In this document: positions 12,270-22,936 of the stretch, in pieces
Position numbering within the stretch: position 1 is the stretch's first letter
Layout: each line of letters starts with the position of its first letter
Assembly: GCF_003130795.1 (NCBI RefSeq)
Contig: NZ_CP029352.1
Coordinates: 1,280,001 to 1,344,000 of the forward strand
Origin: Azospirillum thermophilum
Lineage (GTDB): Bacteria; Pseudomonadota; Alphaproteobacteria; Azospirillales; Azospirillaceae
Length of the DNA: 64,000 bases
Direction of reading: 5' to 3'
The notes under the pieces: model-generated
Told to the model about the DNA's origin: nothing
What the model saw: only the letters and a program-made list of their open reading frames with translations
The model's database searches: none
Made by a program: the position numbers and the translations under genes

Positions 12270-15200
12270 TCACCCCGCTCCGCCGGTCTTCATCGCCTCC
12301 AGCGTGTCCTGCAGCACCCCGTCCAGCGCCGCGGCGAGCGGCGGCAGGGTCGCCGGCTCGTCCTCCCGTTCGATGCGGGCCGACAGGCGGCTCAGCCGCA
12401 CCGCCCCGACATTGGCGGCCGTGCCCTTCAGAGTGTGGGCGAGACGGTGGAGCGCCGGATCGCCCTGCCCCACCGCCGCGCGGATCGACGCGACGGTCTG
12501 CCGCGCGGAGCGGGCGAAGGCGGAGAGGGCGATATCCCAGCCGTCGTCGCCGACGGCGATGCGGATGGAGTCGGACTGGTTGCGGTCGACGAGGGGTGCG
12601 GCGCGCCAGTCCTCGCCGGCCGGATGGGAGGCCGGATGGGCCGCCGCCTCCGCTGCGTCGCCGGTGACGGCCACCAGCGTCGAGAACAGGGTGGCGGAGA
12701 CGATCGGCTTGGTCAGGTATGCGTCCATCCCGGCCCCCAGATACTCCTCGCGCGAGCCCGGCATGGCGTTGCCGGTCAGCGCGACGATGGGCAGGCGGCC
12801 GGCCGGCCCGGGCATCGCCCGGATGTGGCGGGTCGCGGTGACCCCGTCCATGGTCGGCATCTGGACGTCCATCAGCGCCACGTCGAAATCCTCGTCCTGC
12901 ACCGCGCGCAGGGCCTCCAGCCCGTTCTCCACCGCCACCGCCCGATGCCCGGCCCGGGTGAGGATGGTGACGAGGATGTCGCGGTTCACCTCGTTGTCCT
13001 CCGCCACCAGAACCCGCAGGGGCCGGGCGGGCATCGCCGGACCGGCCCCCGCCTCCCCGCCGGCCGGACGGGGATCGACGGCCATCGGCTCGGCCGGCCA
13101 GCAGCGCACGGTGAACCAGAAGGTGCTGCCCCGGCCCTCCACGCTGCTGACGCCGATCTGGCCGCCCATCAGGGTGACCAGTTCCCGGCTGATGGCGAGG
13201 CCCAGCCCGGTGCCGCCGAAGCGCCGCGTGGTCGAGCTGTCGGCCTGGGTGAAGCGCTGGAACAGGCTGGGGATCACCTCGCCGGCGATGCCGATCCCAG
13301 TGTCCGCCACCTCCACCCGCAGCCGGAAGGAGCCGTCCGCCGCCGGCTGCCCGTCCGGCGCCGCCCGCACCGTGACGCTGCCCCGCCGGGTGAATTTCAG
13401 CGCGTTGCCCATCAGGTTGACCAGCACCTGCCGGATGCGGCGCAGGTCGGCGCGCAGATGGTCGGGCAGGCCCGGCGCCACGACCAGCGACAGCTCCAGC
13501 CGGCGGGCCGCCGCGGTCGGCTGCAGAAGCTCCACCGTGTCGCGCAGCGCGGCGTGCAGCTCGAAATCGACCGGCTCGATCTCCACCTTGCCGGCCTCCA
13601 GCTTGGACAGGTCGAGGATGTCGTCGATGATCTGCAGCAGCGTGTTGCTCGACTTGCGCGCCACCTCCAGCATCTGGCGCTGCTCGTCGTCCAGGTTCGG
13701 CCCGTCCACCAGCGCCAGCGCGCCCAGCACCCCGTTCATCGGCGTGCGGATCTCGTGGCTCATGGTCGCGAGGAACTCGCCCTTCATGCGGTTGGCATGG
13801 TCCGCGGCATCCCTGGCGCGGCGCAGGCTGTCCTCGATCTCGCGCTGGGCGGTGACGTCGCGCAGCGCCGCGGTGAAGTAGCGGCGATCCCCCGCCTGCC
13901 AGCCGGCCAGCGTGACCTCCAGCGGGAAGAGGCTGCCGTCCTTGCGCCGGCCGGTCACCTCGCGGGCCGCGGCGGCGGGCTGGTCGTGCCATGCCGACAG
14001 GAAGTCGCGCAGGGCGCGGCCGGGGCGTCCGGCCTCCGGGTCGGGCATCAGGTCACGGATCGGCCGTCCGATCACCTCGCCCTGCCGATAGCCGAACATC
14101 CGCTCCGCCGCCGGGTTGACGGCATCGATCGCGCCGTGCTCGTCGATGGTGACGATGGGCTGGCCGACCGCGCTGACCATGGCGCGGTGGCGCGCCTCGC
14201 TCGACAGCAGCCGCTGGGCCGCCCGCTCGCGCTCGGTGATGTCGGCGGCCGACCCGCGGTAGCCGGCGAAGCGGCCGTCGGCGGCGAAGACCGGCCGGCC
14301 GCTGACGCTGAAATAGCGGGGGCCGTTGCGCGTCATCACCCGGCAGCGATAGTCGCGGAAGGGCTGGTGCAGCTCGATCAGCCGGACATGGTCGTCCCAC
14401 TGCGCCTCGTCCCCCACCTCGCGCAGCGCGATGTCCTCGCGCCGCAGCCCGATCGGCAGGGGCCGGCCGTCGACCTCCGGGGCAAGCGGCCCGACCAGCT
14501 TGGTGAAGCGGAGCTGGTCGTCGGTCTCCCAGAACCAGTCCGAGGCGGTCTCCGCCAGATCGCGGAACCGCTGCTCCCCCTCCTCCAGCCGGGTCACCGC
14601 CGCGGCATAGCGCGACGACTGCCGCACCGCCAGCAGCGCGAGACCGGCGAGCGCCAGCGTGCTCGCCAGCGCGACGCCGTAATAGACGACCTGCCGGCGG
14701 CGTGTGTCGGCCAGGAAGGACTGCTCGCCGAAGCCGGCGATCACCAGCAGCGGATAGTCCTTCAGCACACGGTAGCTCAGCAGCCGCTGCACCCCGTCCA
14801 CCGCGCTGACCGTACGCAGGAACGCCGCCGGCTCCTTGCGCGCCATGGTCATCACTGTACTGGCGTTGAGGTCGAGCCCGATCGACCGGTCGTCCATCAC
14901 CGAACGCGCCCGCAGCACCCCGTCCAGCCCGAGGATGGCCAGCGCCCCGTCCGGCCCGACGTCGAGGCCGTCGAAGGAGCGGCTGAAATAGTAGGGGTCG
15001 AGCGAGGCGACCAGGACCCCGGCGAAACGCCCGTCCGGGCCGGTCATCCGCCGGGTGATCTGGATCGACCATTTGCCGGAGGTGCGGCCGAAGACGGGCT
15101 TGCTGATGTAGAGGCCCGTGCCGGGCCGATCGACGTGGATGCGGAAATGTTCGCGGTCGATCAGGGTCATCCCGGGCGGCGCCGCCTCCGCGCTGGTCAT

Positions 15201-15539
15201 GACGAGCACGCCGCCGGCGTCGATGTAGGAGATCTGCAGCAGGATGCCCGACTGCTGGACGATGCGGTGCATCAGGTGCTGGAAGGTCGTCAGGTCCGGC
15301 GCGTGCTCCAGGAAGTCGCCGATCAGAAAGTTCAGGACCTGGTCGGTCTCCGCCACGACGCGGCTGGTCTGTTCAGCCACGAGGCGCGCGAGGTTGCCGG
15401 TATCGCGCTCCGCCCGGGCCAGCGCCTCCCCCTCGTCGTAGCGGGCGAGCAGGGCGGCGGCGAGCCACAGCAGGGCGGCGATGCCGAGCGTGCCGGCCCA
15501 GACCAGCCGGGTGAAGCGGACATGCTCGTGGCGCCTCAC
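12270..15539 (-). CDS. Hybrid sensor histidine kinase (Cache-PAS-PAS-HisKA-HATPase-REC-HPt)
   Basis: The product has 1089 residues. Order: membrane segment (about 10-30), a periplasmic double-Cache-like region, a second membrane segment (about 280-300), two PAS domains, HisKA with the H-box MSHEIRTPMNGVLGAL, HATPase with N-box NLMGNALKFT and GGTGLGLAIS, a receiver with the phospho-aspartate in DVALMDVQMPTMDG, and a C-terminal HPt with the histidine in LAHTLKGTAANVG. It can run a full internal phosphorelay. The GTG start overlaps the upstream kinase stop (GTGA) and has GGGAGG 7 bases before it, so the kinases are translationally coupled. The ligand is unknown. Confidence 0.9.
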   Translation of the reverse strand: MRRHEHVRFTRLVWAGTLGIAALLWLAAALLARYDEGEALARAERDTGNLARLVAEQTSRVVAETDQVLNFLIGDFLEHAPDLTTFQHLMHRIVQQSGILLQISYIDAGGVLVMTSAEAAPPGMTLIDREHFRIHVDRPGTGLYISKPVFGRTSGKWSIQITRRMTGPDGRFAGVLVASLDPYYFSRSFDGLDVGPDGALAILGLDGVLRARSVMDDRSIGLDLNASTVMTMARKEPAAFLRTVSAVDGVQRLLSYRVLKDYPLLVIAGFGEQSFLADTRRRQVVYYGVALASTLALAGLALLAVRQSSRYAAAVTRLEEGEQRFRDLAETASDWFWETDDQLRFTKLVGPLAPEVDGRPLPIGLRREDIALREVGDEAQWDDHVRLIELHQPFRDYRCRVMTRNGPRYFSVSGRPVFAADGRFAGYRGSAADITERERAAQRLLSSEARHRAMVSAVGQPIVTIDEHGAIDAVNPAAERMFGYRQGEVIGRPIRDLMPDPEAGRPGRALRDFLSAWHDQPAAAAREVTGRRKDGSLFPLEVTLAGWQAGDRRYFTAALRDVTAQREIEDSLRRARDAADHANRMKGEFLATMSHEIRTPMNGVLGALALVDGPNLDDEQRQMLEVARKSSNTLLQIIDDILDLSKLEAGKVEIEPVDFELHAALRDTVELLQPTAAARRLELSLVVAPGLPDHLRADLRRIRQVLVNLMGNALKFTRRGSVTVRAAPDGQPAADGSFRLRVEVADTGIGIAGEVIPSLFQRFTQADSSTTRRFGGTGLGLAISRELVTLMGGQIGVSSVEGRGSTFWFTVRCWPAEPMAVDPRPAGGEAGAGPAMPARPLRVLVAEDNEVNRDILVTILTRAGHRAVAVENGLEALRAVQDEDFDVALMDVQMPTMDGVTATRHIRAMPGPAGRLPIVALTGNAMPGSREEYLGAGMDAYLTKPIVSATLFSTLVAVTGDAAEAAAHPASHPAGEDWRAAPLVDRNQSDSIRIAVGDDGWDIALSAFARSARQTVASIRAAVGQGDPALHRLAHTLKGTAANVGAVRLSRLSARIEREDEPATLPPLAAALDGVLQDTLEAMKTGGAG

Positions 15540-17118
15540 GCGCGGCCCTCCCGCCGGGCCGCGGCCAGCTCCGCCGCGCGGGTCCCCAGCAGCAGGACAT
15601 CGACCGGAGCGGGCAGGACGAGGTCGGCGCCCGGGACCCGCGGCGCAGGCCCGCCGCAGAGGACGCAGGCGATCCCCGGGTGACGCTCCTTCAGCCGGGC
15701 GGGCAGCCCGTCGAACCCGGCCGCGGCGGCGACCACGTCGAAGGCCGCAGGCTCCTCCGCGAAGACGGCCAGCGCCTCCTCCTCGCTCTCGCACACCGCA
15801 ACCTCGTGGCCCAGCCGCTCCAGCCCGGCGGACAGCCGGTCGCCGCTCGCCGCGTCGCCGTCGACCAGCAGGATCCGGCAGCGCAGCGAGGCAGCCGCCC
15901 GCATGGCCCCGTCCGCCGCCGCCGCCCGGTGGGGCGGGTCGCCGCGGGCCGGCACCAGGGGGGCCGGGGCGCCGGCCAGCGGGACGAACAGCCGGACCAG
16001 CGTTCCCGCTCCCGGCTTCGAGGCGATCAGGATCCCGCCCTCGTGGCCGTGCAGGACCGCGAACACCATGGCGAGGCCGAGCCCCTCGCCCCGGCGACCG
16101 CTGCGGTCATGGCCGGCGACCAGCGGGTCGAACAGGCGCGGCAGGTCGGCCGGCGCGACGCCCTGGCCGCTGTCGCGGACCTCGAACAGGATGTGCGGGC
16201 GGCGGCGCGGGGCAGCACCTCCTCCCACGACCAGTCCGGGGGCACGCCATCGGATGCCTCGCCGACCCCCGGCCACAGCACGGTGCGCAGGGTCAGGGTG
16301 GCCTCGGCGGCGCCTTCCATGGCACGGCGGGCGTTGTCCACCAGCGCCGCCAGCGCCTGGACGAGCAGCGGCCCGTCGCCCCGCAGTTCGGGCAGGTCCG
16401 GCGCCTCCCGCACCGTCAGCGCCATCGACGGCGGCAGCCCGCCACGCAGCGGCCCCAGCAGCTCCGCCATCAGCCCCAGCGGGCGGATCGGCCGCAGGGG
16501 CCCCATGGCGATACGCGTGATGCCCACCTGCCGCCGCAGCGTGTCCCGCGCCCGGTCCACCACCGCCAGGATGCGCCGGGCATGATCGGCCTCCACCGAA
16601 CCGGGCGGCAGGTCGGTGGCGAGGAAATCGGCATAGCCGGCGACGGCCCCCATCAGGTTGTTGAGATCATGGGCGAAGCGCCCGGCAAGCTGGGTCTGGG
16701 CTTCCATCCGGTCGATGCGGATGCGCCGCCGCTCCTCCAGCTCCAGCTCCCCCTGCACGCGCCCGTCCTGTTCCCGCCCGTCCTTTTCCCGCTTGGCCCG
16801 CTCCGGCTTGGGCAGCCCGCCGCCGGGCACTTCGCGCTGTGCCGGAGCGGCCGGCCCCGTCACGGCAGCGGACGGTAGGGCGGCGTCGTCCGGCTGGGGC
16901 GGCAGGGGCCGCGGGCGCCGCCACAGCGCCGCGGCGGCACAGAGTGCCCCGGCGACCCCGGCGGCCGGGCCGGCGGCCATCGGCGGGGCGCCCAGCGCCT
17001 GCAGGCCGGCCCAGGACACCAGGCCCGCCACCGCCCCGAGGACGGCACAGCCGCCGATCGAGGCGGCGGACCCGCCGCCGGAACGGCGCCCGGCAATGAT
17101 CGGCGCGCTCGGTGTCAT
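15536..17118 (-). CDS. Membrane histidine kinase with degenerate receiver, frameshifted
   Basis: With one base restored this is 527 residues: two N-terminal membrane helices (about 22-75), a coiled linker, a dimerisation helix with H-box FAHDLNNLMGAVAGYADF, HATPase (DSGQGVAPADLPRLFDP, GEGLGLAMVFAVLHGHEGG), and a C-terminal receiver-like domain. The frame shifts between 16196 and 16212 in a G/C run; adding one base rejoins WEEVLP to HILFEVRDSG. The receiver keeps an early acidic pair (LLVDGDA) but has alanine where the phospho-aspartate should be (FDVVAAAAGFDG) and where the late lysine should be (LPAPVD), so it is probably not phosphorylated. It starts the operon whose second gene is the large hybrid kinase. 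Confidence 0.8.
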
Positions 17119-17137
17119 GCAGCTTCCATCGGGTCAG

Positions 17138-17173
17138 ACTGTACACAAACCAAACTGCACACAAACTAGACTG
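17138..17173. repeat. Tandem 16-bp direct repeat upstream of kinase operon
   Basis: Two and a quarter copies of a unit ACTGyACACAAACyAr start at 17138, 17154 and 17170. They lie 20 bases upstream of the kinase start codon, in DNA of lower GC than the surroundings. On the minus strand the half-unit TTTGTG and a TACAGT 16 bases on could also serve as a promoter. This may be a regulator site or a recent small duplication. Confidence 0.6.
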
Positions 17174-17232
17174 CCGAACCGGCGGCGGCTGCCGGGAGTC
17201 CGGATAGCGGGTCCGGGAAAAGGAATAACGCA

Positions 17233-17243
17233 GGATAGTATCC
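17233..17243. promoter_or_regulatory. Palindrome GGATAGTATCC
   Basis: An 11-bp palindrome lies between the LuxR-type regulator gene and the kinase operon, 115 bases upstream of the kinase start. A near-identical GGATACTATCC occurs at 18106-18116 before the regulator itself. It is a candidate operator for the NarL/LuxR-type regulator encoded in between. Confidence 0.45.
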
Positions 17244-17262
17244 CGGTCCCGCGGACACCGGA

Positions 17263-17955
17263 TCAGGCGGACGCGGTGCTGCCCGCCTGGGCGGAGGCGA
17301 GCAACCCGGCCTCCTGCGCGCGGCGCACGGCGTCGGTCCGGTTGCGGGCGCCCAGCTTGCGCAGGATGCGGCGGGTGTGGAGCTTCACCGTGACTTCCTG
17401 GAGACCGAGCTGCCGCCCGATCTCCTTGTTGGTGGCGCCGGTGGCGAGCATGCCGAGCACCTGGCCCTCCCGCTCCGTCAGGGGGGAGGACAGAGGGGCG
17501 TCGCCGTCCTCGTCGCCCTGGCCGTCTTGCTGGTCGTCGCCCTGCTCGTCGAAGTCGCCGGCCGCGGCCAGCAGGTCGAGGGCGACGCTCTTCGGAACGA
17601 AGCTGCCGCCGTCCGCCACCAGCCGCAGCGCCTGCGACAGCACCCGGCGCGGCGTGGTCTTGGGCAGGAAGGCCTCCGCGCCGCAGCGCAGCGCCTCCAG
17701 CGCGGTCTCCGGCTCCTCGGCGCCGGACACGACGGCGATGGGTCCCTCCACGCCGGCGGAGCGCAGGCGGGTGACCGGATCGGCCCCGGCGGTGCCGGGG
17801 ATGCGCCAGTCGAGCACGACGAGGCCGTAACGGCCGGCCGGAAGGTCATCCAGGCCGCCGACGCAGACGACATCGGCGTCCGGCCAAGCCTGGCGGACCG
17901 ACAGTTCCAACGCATCCCGGAACAGCGGATGGTCGTCCGCGACCAGAATCCTCAT
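17263..17955 (-). CDS. Two-component response regulator, LuxR/NarL family
   Basis: The product has 230 residues. The receiver domain has the acidic pair in VADDHPLF, the phospho-aspartate in LVVLDWRIPG near residue 48, and the lysine in AFLPKTTP. An unusually acidic Asp/Gln-rich linker (about 140-160) leads to a LuxR-type helix-turn-helix (LTEREGQVLGMLATGATNKEIG, then KLHTRRILRKLGA). It is a DNA-binding output for a histidine kinase, most simply one of the two kinases encoded downstream. ATG at 17955 has GAGGGG 6 bases upstream; a longer start (17982) adds residues outside the receiver fold. Confidence 0.9.
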   Translation of the reverse strand: MRILVADDHPLFRDALELSVRQAWPDADVVCVGGLDDLPAGRYGLVVLDWRIPGTAGADPVTRLRSAGVEGPIAVVSGAEEPETALEALRCGAEAFLPKTTPRRVLSQALRLVADGGSFVPKSVALDLLAAAGDFDEQGDDQQDGQGDEDGDAPLSSPLTEREGQVLGMLATGATNKEIGRQLGLQEVTVKLHTRRILRKLGARNRTDAVRRAQEAGLLASAQAGSTASA

Positions 17956-18291
17956 CGAGCGCCCCTCACCACAGCTCGCCACCCACGATGCGCATCGGGC
18001 GGCCTTCCGGGACGCCGCAGGGCGGGTCCCCAGAAAGACACTGTAGCGCCCAGATCCTTAAGCAATTACGACCCCGTCCCGCCCGCGGCCCGCGAAGGCC
18101 GGCAAGGATACTATCCCCGGTATCCCATTTCCCGGCGACAGTATCCTGGCGACCGGCGCAGTAAAGCCGGCGGGACCGCTATGGTGAGTGCAGCGAAACG
18201 GCCCTTTCGGCTTCACCGGCGGACGGTCCGTTCCTGCAGAATCTGTTAGCGGGCCGAAACGAGGTCGGCCGGCATTGAGAGCGCGGGGGCC
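17956..18291. promoter_or_regulatory. Divergent intergenic region with GGATACTATCC array
   Basis: This 336-base gap separates the minus-strand LuxR-type regulator from the plus-strand receiver gene. No coding signal was seen. It holds the palindrome GGATACTATCC (18106-18116), then further TATCC half-sites at 18121-18125 and 18142-18146, that is, about one and two helical turns further on. The palindrome matches the one before the kinase operon. It probably contains promoters for both genes and an operator. Confidence 0.5.
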
Positions 18292-18726
18292 ATGCTGGAC
18301 GACACGAGCGATGACGGGCTGCGGGACGGGCAGGCACGGGTCCTGCTGGTGGACGACGATCCCGACTATCTGCACATGCTGGCCCTGGCGTTCGAGCGGG
18401 CCGGCTACGCCGTCCATCGGGCGCCGAACGGCCTGGAGGCGCAGGAGGTGCTGCGCTGCATGACGGTCGATCTGGTGGTCACCGACATCCTGATGCCGGA
18501 GAGCGACGGGTACGAGCTGATCATGCGCCTGCGCAGGATGTCCGATCCGCCGCCGGTGATCGCCCTGTCCGGCGGCAGCGACCGGCTGCGCATGCCGCTG
18601 CCGCAGCTGGCCGTGCTGCTGGGCGCCGCGGCGGCCTTCGAGAAGGCGTCCGGCCTGACGGATCTTCTGGCGGAGGCCGCGAGGCTGACCGCGACGCGCA
18701 ACGCCCCCGGAGGGACCCGGCCTTGA
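18292..18726 (+). CDS. Single-domain response regulator (receiver only)
   Basis: The product has 144 residues with one receiver domain: acidic pair in LLVDDDPDY, phospho-aspartate in DLVVTDILMPESDG near residue 65, and lysine in AAFEKASG near 115. There is no output domain, so it likely acts as a phosphate relay or by protein binding, in the manner of CheY or DivK. Its stop overlaps the candidate TTG start of the HD-GYP gene by 4 bases, which suggests the two are made together. Confidence 0.88.
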   Translation: MLDDTSDDGLRDGQARVLLVDDDPDYLHMLALAFERAGYAVHRAPNGLEAQEVLRCMTVDLVVTDILMPESDGYELIMRLRRMSDPPPVIALSGGSDRLRMPLPQLAVLLGAAAAFEKASGLTDLLAEAARLTATRNAPGGTRP

Positions 18727-19787
18727 CCATGACCGTACTGATCGTCGACGACGACGAGGCGAACCTGTTCATCATGGCCGCCGTCGTCCGCCGCGTCGAC
18801 GGGGCGGAGCCCGTGACCGTGGCGGGACCCGCCGAGGCGCTCGACTGGTTGCGGAACAACGAGCCGGACCTGATCCTGCTCGACCAGATGATGCCGGACA
18901 TGGACGGGATGGAGCTGCTGCGCCACATCCGCGAGGACCGGCGCCTGAACGAGGTGCCGGTGGTGATGATCACCGCCAACACCTCGGTCGAGGTGCGGGT
19001 GCGCGCGCTCGACGAGGGGTGCAACGACTTCCTGACCAAGCCCATCGTCGTGCCCGAGGTGCAGGCCCGCATGCGCAACCTGCTGGCGCTCCGCCAGAGC
19101 CGCAGCCTGCTGCGCGACCGCGCCGCCCTGCTGGCGGCGGAGGTCGACCGGGTGACCGCCGCGCTGCAGCGGCAGGGGCAGGAGCTGGTGCACCGGCTGT
19201 CGCGCGCCGCCGAATGCCGCGATCCCGAGACCGGCGCCCATATCGAGCGGATGGCCCGCTATTCCGAGGTGATCGCCGAGGCTGCGGGCTTCGACCGCGA
19301 CTACTCCCGCCAGCTCCGCCACGCCGCACCGATGCACGACATCGGCAAGGTCGGCATCCCGGACCTGATCCTGCTGAAGCCCGGCCGGCTGAGCCCGGAG
19401 GAGCTGCTGATCATGCGCCAGCACACCCAGATCGGCCACCGCATCCTGGCGGACAGCGCCGTTCCGCTGCTGCAGCTCGCGGCCGAGATCGCCCTGTCGC
19501 ATCATGAGAAGTTCGACGGCTCCGGCTATCCCCACGGGCTGGCCGGCAACCGGATCCCGGCCAGCGGGCGGATCGTGGCGGTGGCGGACGTCTTCGACGC
19601 CCTGACCAACGCCCGCCCCTACAAGCGCGCCTGGAGCCTGACGGACGCCCGCGACTTCATGCTGGCCAACCGCGGCAGCCACTTCGACCCGGACTTCATG
19701 GACGCCTTCCTGACGCGCTGGGACGTGATCCGCGACATCCACCACACGCTGCCCGACATCGAGGAGGTCATGACCCCGGACGACTGA
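18723..19787 (+). CDS. Receiver-HD-GYP cyclic di-GMP phosphodiesterase
   Basis: The product has about 354 residues. A receiver (acidic pair in VDDDEANL, phospho-aspartate in LILLDQMMPDMDG near 53, lysine in FLTKPI near 105) is joined by a short coiled coil to an HD-GYP domain. The HD-GYP domain has MHDIGKVGIPD and HHEKFDGSGYP, with the metal-binding histidines and aspartates intact. These enzymes break c-di-GMP to GMP or pGpG in response to phosphorylation. Two starts are possible: TTG at 18723, 8 bases after GGAGGG and overlapping the previous stop, or ATG at 18729. The spacing favours the TTG. A c-di-GMP-degrading enzyme close to a PilZ chemoreceptor suggests a motility circuit. Confidence 0.9.
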   Translation: MTMTVLIVDDDEANLFIMAAVVRRVDGAEPVTVAGPAEALDWLRNNEPDLILLDQMMPDMDGMELLRHIREDRRLNEVPVVMITANTSVEVRVRALDEGCNDFLTKPIVVPEVQARMRNLLALRQSRSLLRDRAALLAAEVDRVTAALQRQGQELVHRLSRAAECRDPETGAHIERMARYSEVIAEAAGFDRDYSRQLRHAAPMHDIGKVGIPDLILLKPGRLSPEELLIMRQHTQIGHRILADSAVPLLQLAAEIALSHHEKFDGSGYPHGLAGNRIPASGRIVAVADVFDALTNARPYKRAWSLTDARDFMLANRGSHFDPDFMDAFLTRWDVIRDIHHTLPDIEEVMTPDD

Positions 19788-19808
19788 GCAACGGTCCGGC
19801 CCGGCAGG

Positions 19809-20276
19809 TCAGTTGACGATGCGCCAGGAGCCGTCGGGAGCGAGGCACGCGGTGCCATAGACCGGCCGGGCCTGTCCGCCGACGACGGCGGTCGACTGGT
19901 ATTCCCGGCACAGGCGGCCGTCGCGGGCGACATAGTCGGGACCGGCCGGGGAGGCGGACACCGCAGGCGGCGCATAGTAGGCCGGGGGAGACGGCGCGTA
20001 GACCACCGGCGGCGGCGGCGCCACATAGACCGGGGGAGCCGCATAGACCGGCGGCGGCACATAGACCGGCGGCGGAACGACGACGACGGGCGACCGGTAA
20101 TACCGGTAGGGGCGGTAGTAGCCGGGATCGTAGCCGGGCCAGCCCAACCCGATGCCGACGCCGACATGGACGGAGCTGCGGCCGGCCGACGCCTCCCCGG
20201 CCGACAGCAGAAGGCCACCCGCCAACAGAACCGACGCGATCGCGCGTCCCAGCGCAGCCCGACCAAGCCCAGCCAT
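19809..20276 (-). CDS. Exported Pro/Tyr-rich surface protein
   Basis: The product has 155 residues with a signal peptide (about 1-31, ending SAGEASAG). A low-complexity middle of repeated PPPVYV/APPVYV units is followed by a short C-terminal domain with CREYQST and YGTACLAPDGSWRIVN. That C-terminal motif is shared by small outer-membrane-associated proteins of alphaproteobacteria (RT0821/Lpp0805-type). It probably sits in the periplasm or at the outer membrane; its role is unknown. ATG at 20276 was chosen because the basic n-region and hydrophobic core follow at once; 20288 and 20309 are also in frame. Confidence 0.7.
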   Translation of the reverse strand: MAGLGRAALGRAIASVLLAGGLLLSAGEASAGRSSVHVGVGIGLGWPGYDPGYYRPYRYYRSPVVVVPPPVYVPPPVYAAPPVYVAPPPPVVYAPSPPAYYAPPAVSASPAGPDYVARDGRLCREYQSTAVVGGQARPVYGTACLAPDGSWRIVN

Positions 20277-20408
20277 GACGGCACCCATAATCAACGGCAC
20301 CCATGTCAACCGGGCCGCCGCACCGGCGGCAGCCCTTCGTTGGCGTCTGATGATACGTCACTGCGGCCCGCGCGTCACCAGCATCGGCACCGGGCCGGCG
20401 ATGCGCAG

Positions 20409-20430
20409 ATCGCCTAGATATCGCCTAGAT
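20409..20430. repeat. 11-bp tandem duplication at a gene end
   Basis: ATCGCCTAGAT occurs twice in a row (20409-20419, 20420-20430), across the stop codon of the minus-strand hypothetical gene. The duplication leaves the stop in place. It looks like a simple slippage event. Confidence 0.6.
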
Positions 20431-20805
20431 GTCGAGCGGCAGGTTGTCCGGATCGAGGCCGAGCTGCTCGATGATCGAGCGGGCGAGCGGAATGCTCGTC
20501 TCGAACCGCCACTCCTGACGGCCGGGCTGGTACTCCGACACGTGGGGACGGCCGTTCGCGAAGCGGCGCGGCTGCGCCTCGTACCAGTAGGCGTCGGTCA
20601 GCGCGAACCCGTTCTGCCTGGCATAGGCCTCGGCCACGCCGGGCCAGTCGATGACCGGGCGCTGCGGCCCGTGGCCCTGCTGCTCGAGGAAGGCGACGAT
20701 GCGTTTGCCCTCGCGCTCGAAATCGGCGACGCGGATGGTCGCGGGCTGCCTTCCCTCCCGCTGGTACGTCCATTCGTGATGCTGTTCGACCAATGCCTTG
20801 TCCAC
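20425..20805 (-). CDS. Hypothetical protein
   Basis: The product has 126 residues from a GTG start; I do not recognise the family. It is soluble and charged, with no signal peptide or membrane segment, and is rich in aromatic residues (HHEWTYQREG, DAYWYEAQPRRF, RQEWRFETSI). The GTG at 20805 has GGAG 8 bases upstream. An ATG at 20826 would add seven residues but lies directly against an 8-bp inverted repeat and lacks a good ribosome site. No partner gene is obvious: gamma-glutamyltransferase is upstream on the same strand, 179 bases away. Confidence 0.6.
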   Translation of the reverse strand: MDKALVEQHHEWTYQREGRQPATIRVADFEREGKRIVAFLEQQGHGPQRPVIDWPGVAEAYARQNGFALTDAYWYEAQPRRFANGRPHVSEYQPGRQEWRFETSIPLARSIIEQLGLDPDNLPLDI

Positions 20806-20826
20806 GGCGAATGCTCCGTTTCTCAT

Positions 20827-20852
20827 CCCGTCAGGCTATCTGACCTGACGGG
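20827..20852. promoter_or_regulatory. Inverted repeat CCCGTCAG-N10-CTGACGGG
   Basis: A perfect 8-bp dyad (arms 20827-20834 and 20845-20852) lies just upstream of the hypothetical gene start at 20805 and directly abuts the alternative ATG. It may be an operator or a 5' leader hairpin. There is no T-run, so it is not an intrinsic terminator. Confidence 0.45.
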
Positions 20853-20983
20853 TTGGAGCCAACACTTCCGTCATCCCATCCGGCGAAAGAACCGAAAGGC
20901 AGGACCCTTCGGAGGGAGCTTTGCCCCCTCCGGGCGATCCGGCCACGCAGTCATGTCCGCTATGGTCGTGGAAACGGCCGGCA

Positions 20984-22753
<1,770 letters not shown>

Positions 22754-22936
22754 TCTTATGGTCTCCACCGAGAGATTGGCTGAAGAGAGCTGGCTGACGA
22801 GAGAGTGGTCGGGCACGTAGACCGCAGGATCTGCGGCCATCCAACCATGCCACAGCGCGGGCCAACCGGAAGCACCCAGTTTGCCTAATCAACAATCAGC
22901 GCGCCTCGACAAAGAGCATAGGCGGATCGGCGGAGC

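Noticed and set aside
9960..15683. 1907-residue open frame on the plus strand
   Set aside because: It runs antisense to a chemoreceptor and a histidine kinase with clear domains; its composition is that of a GC-driven shadow frame.
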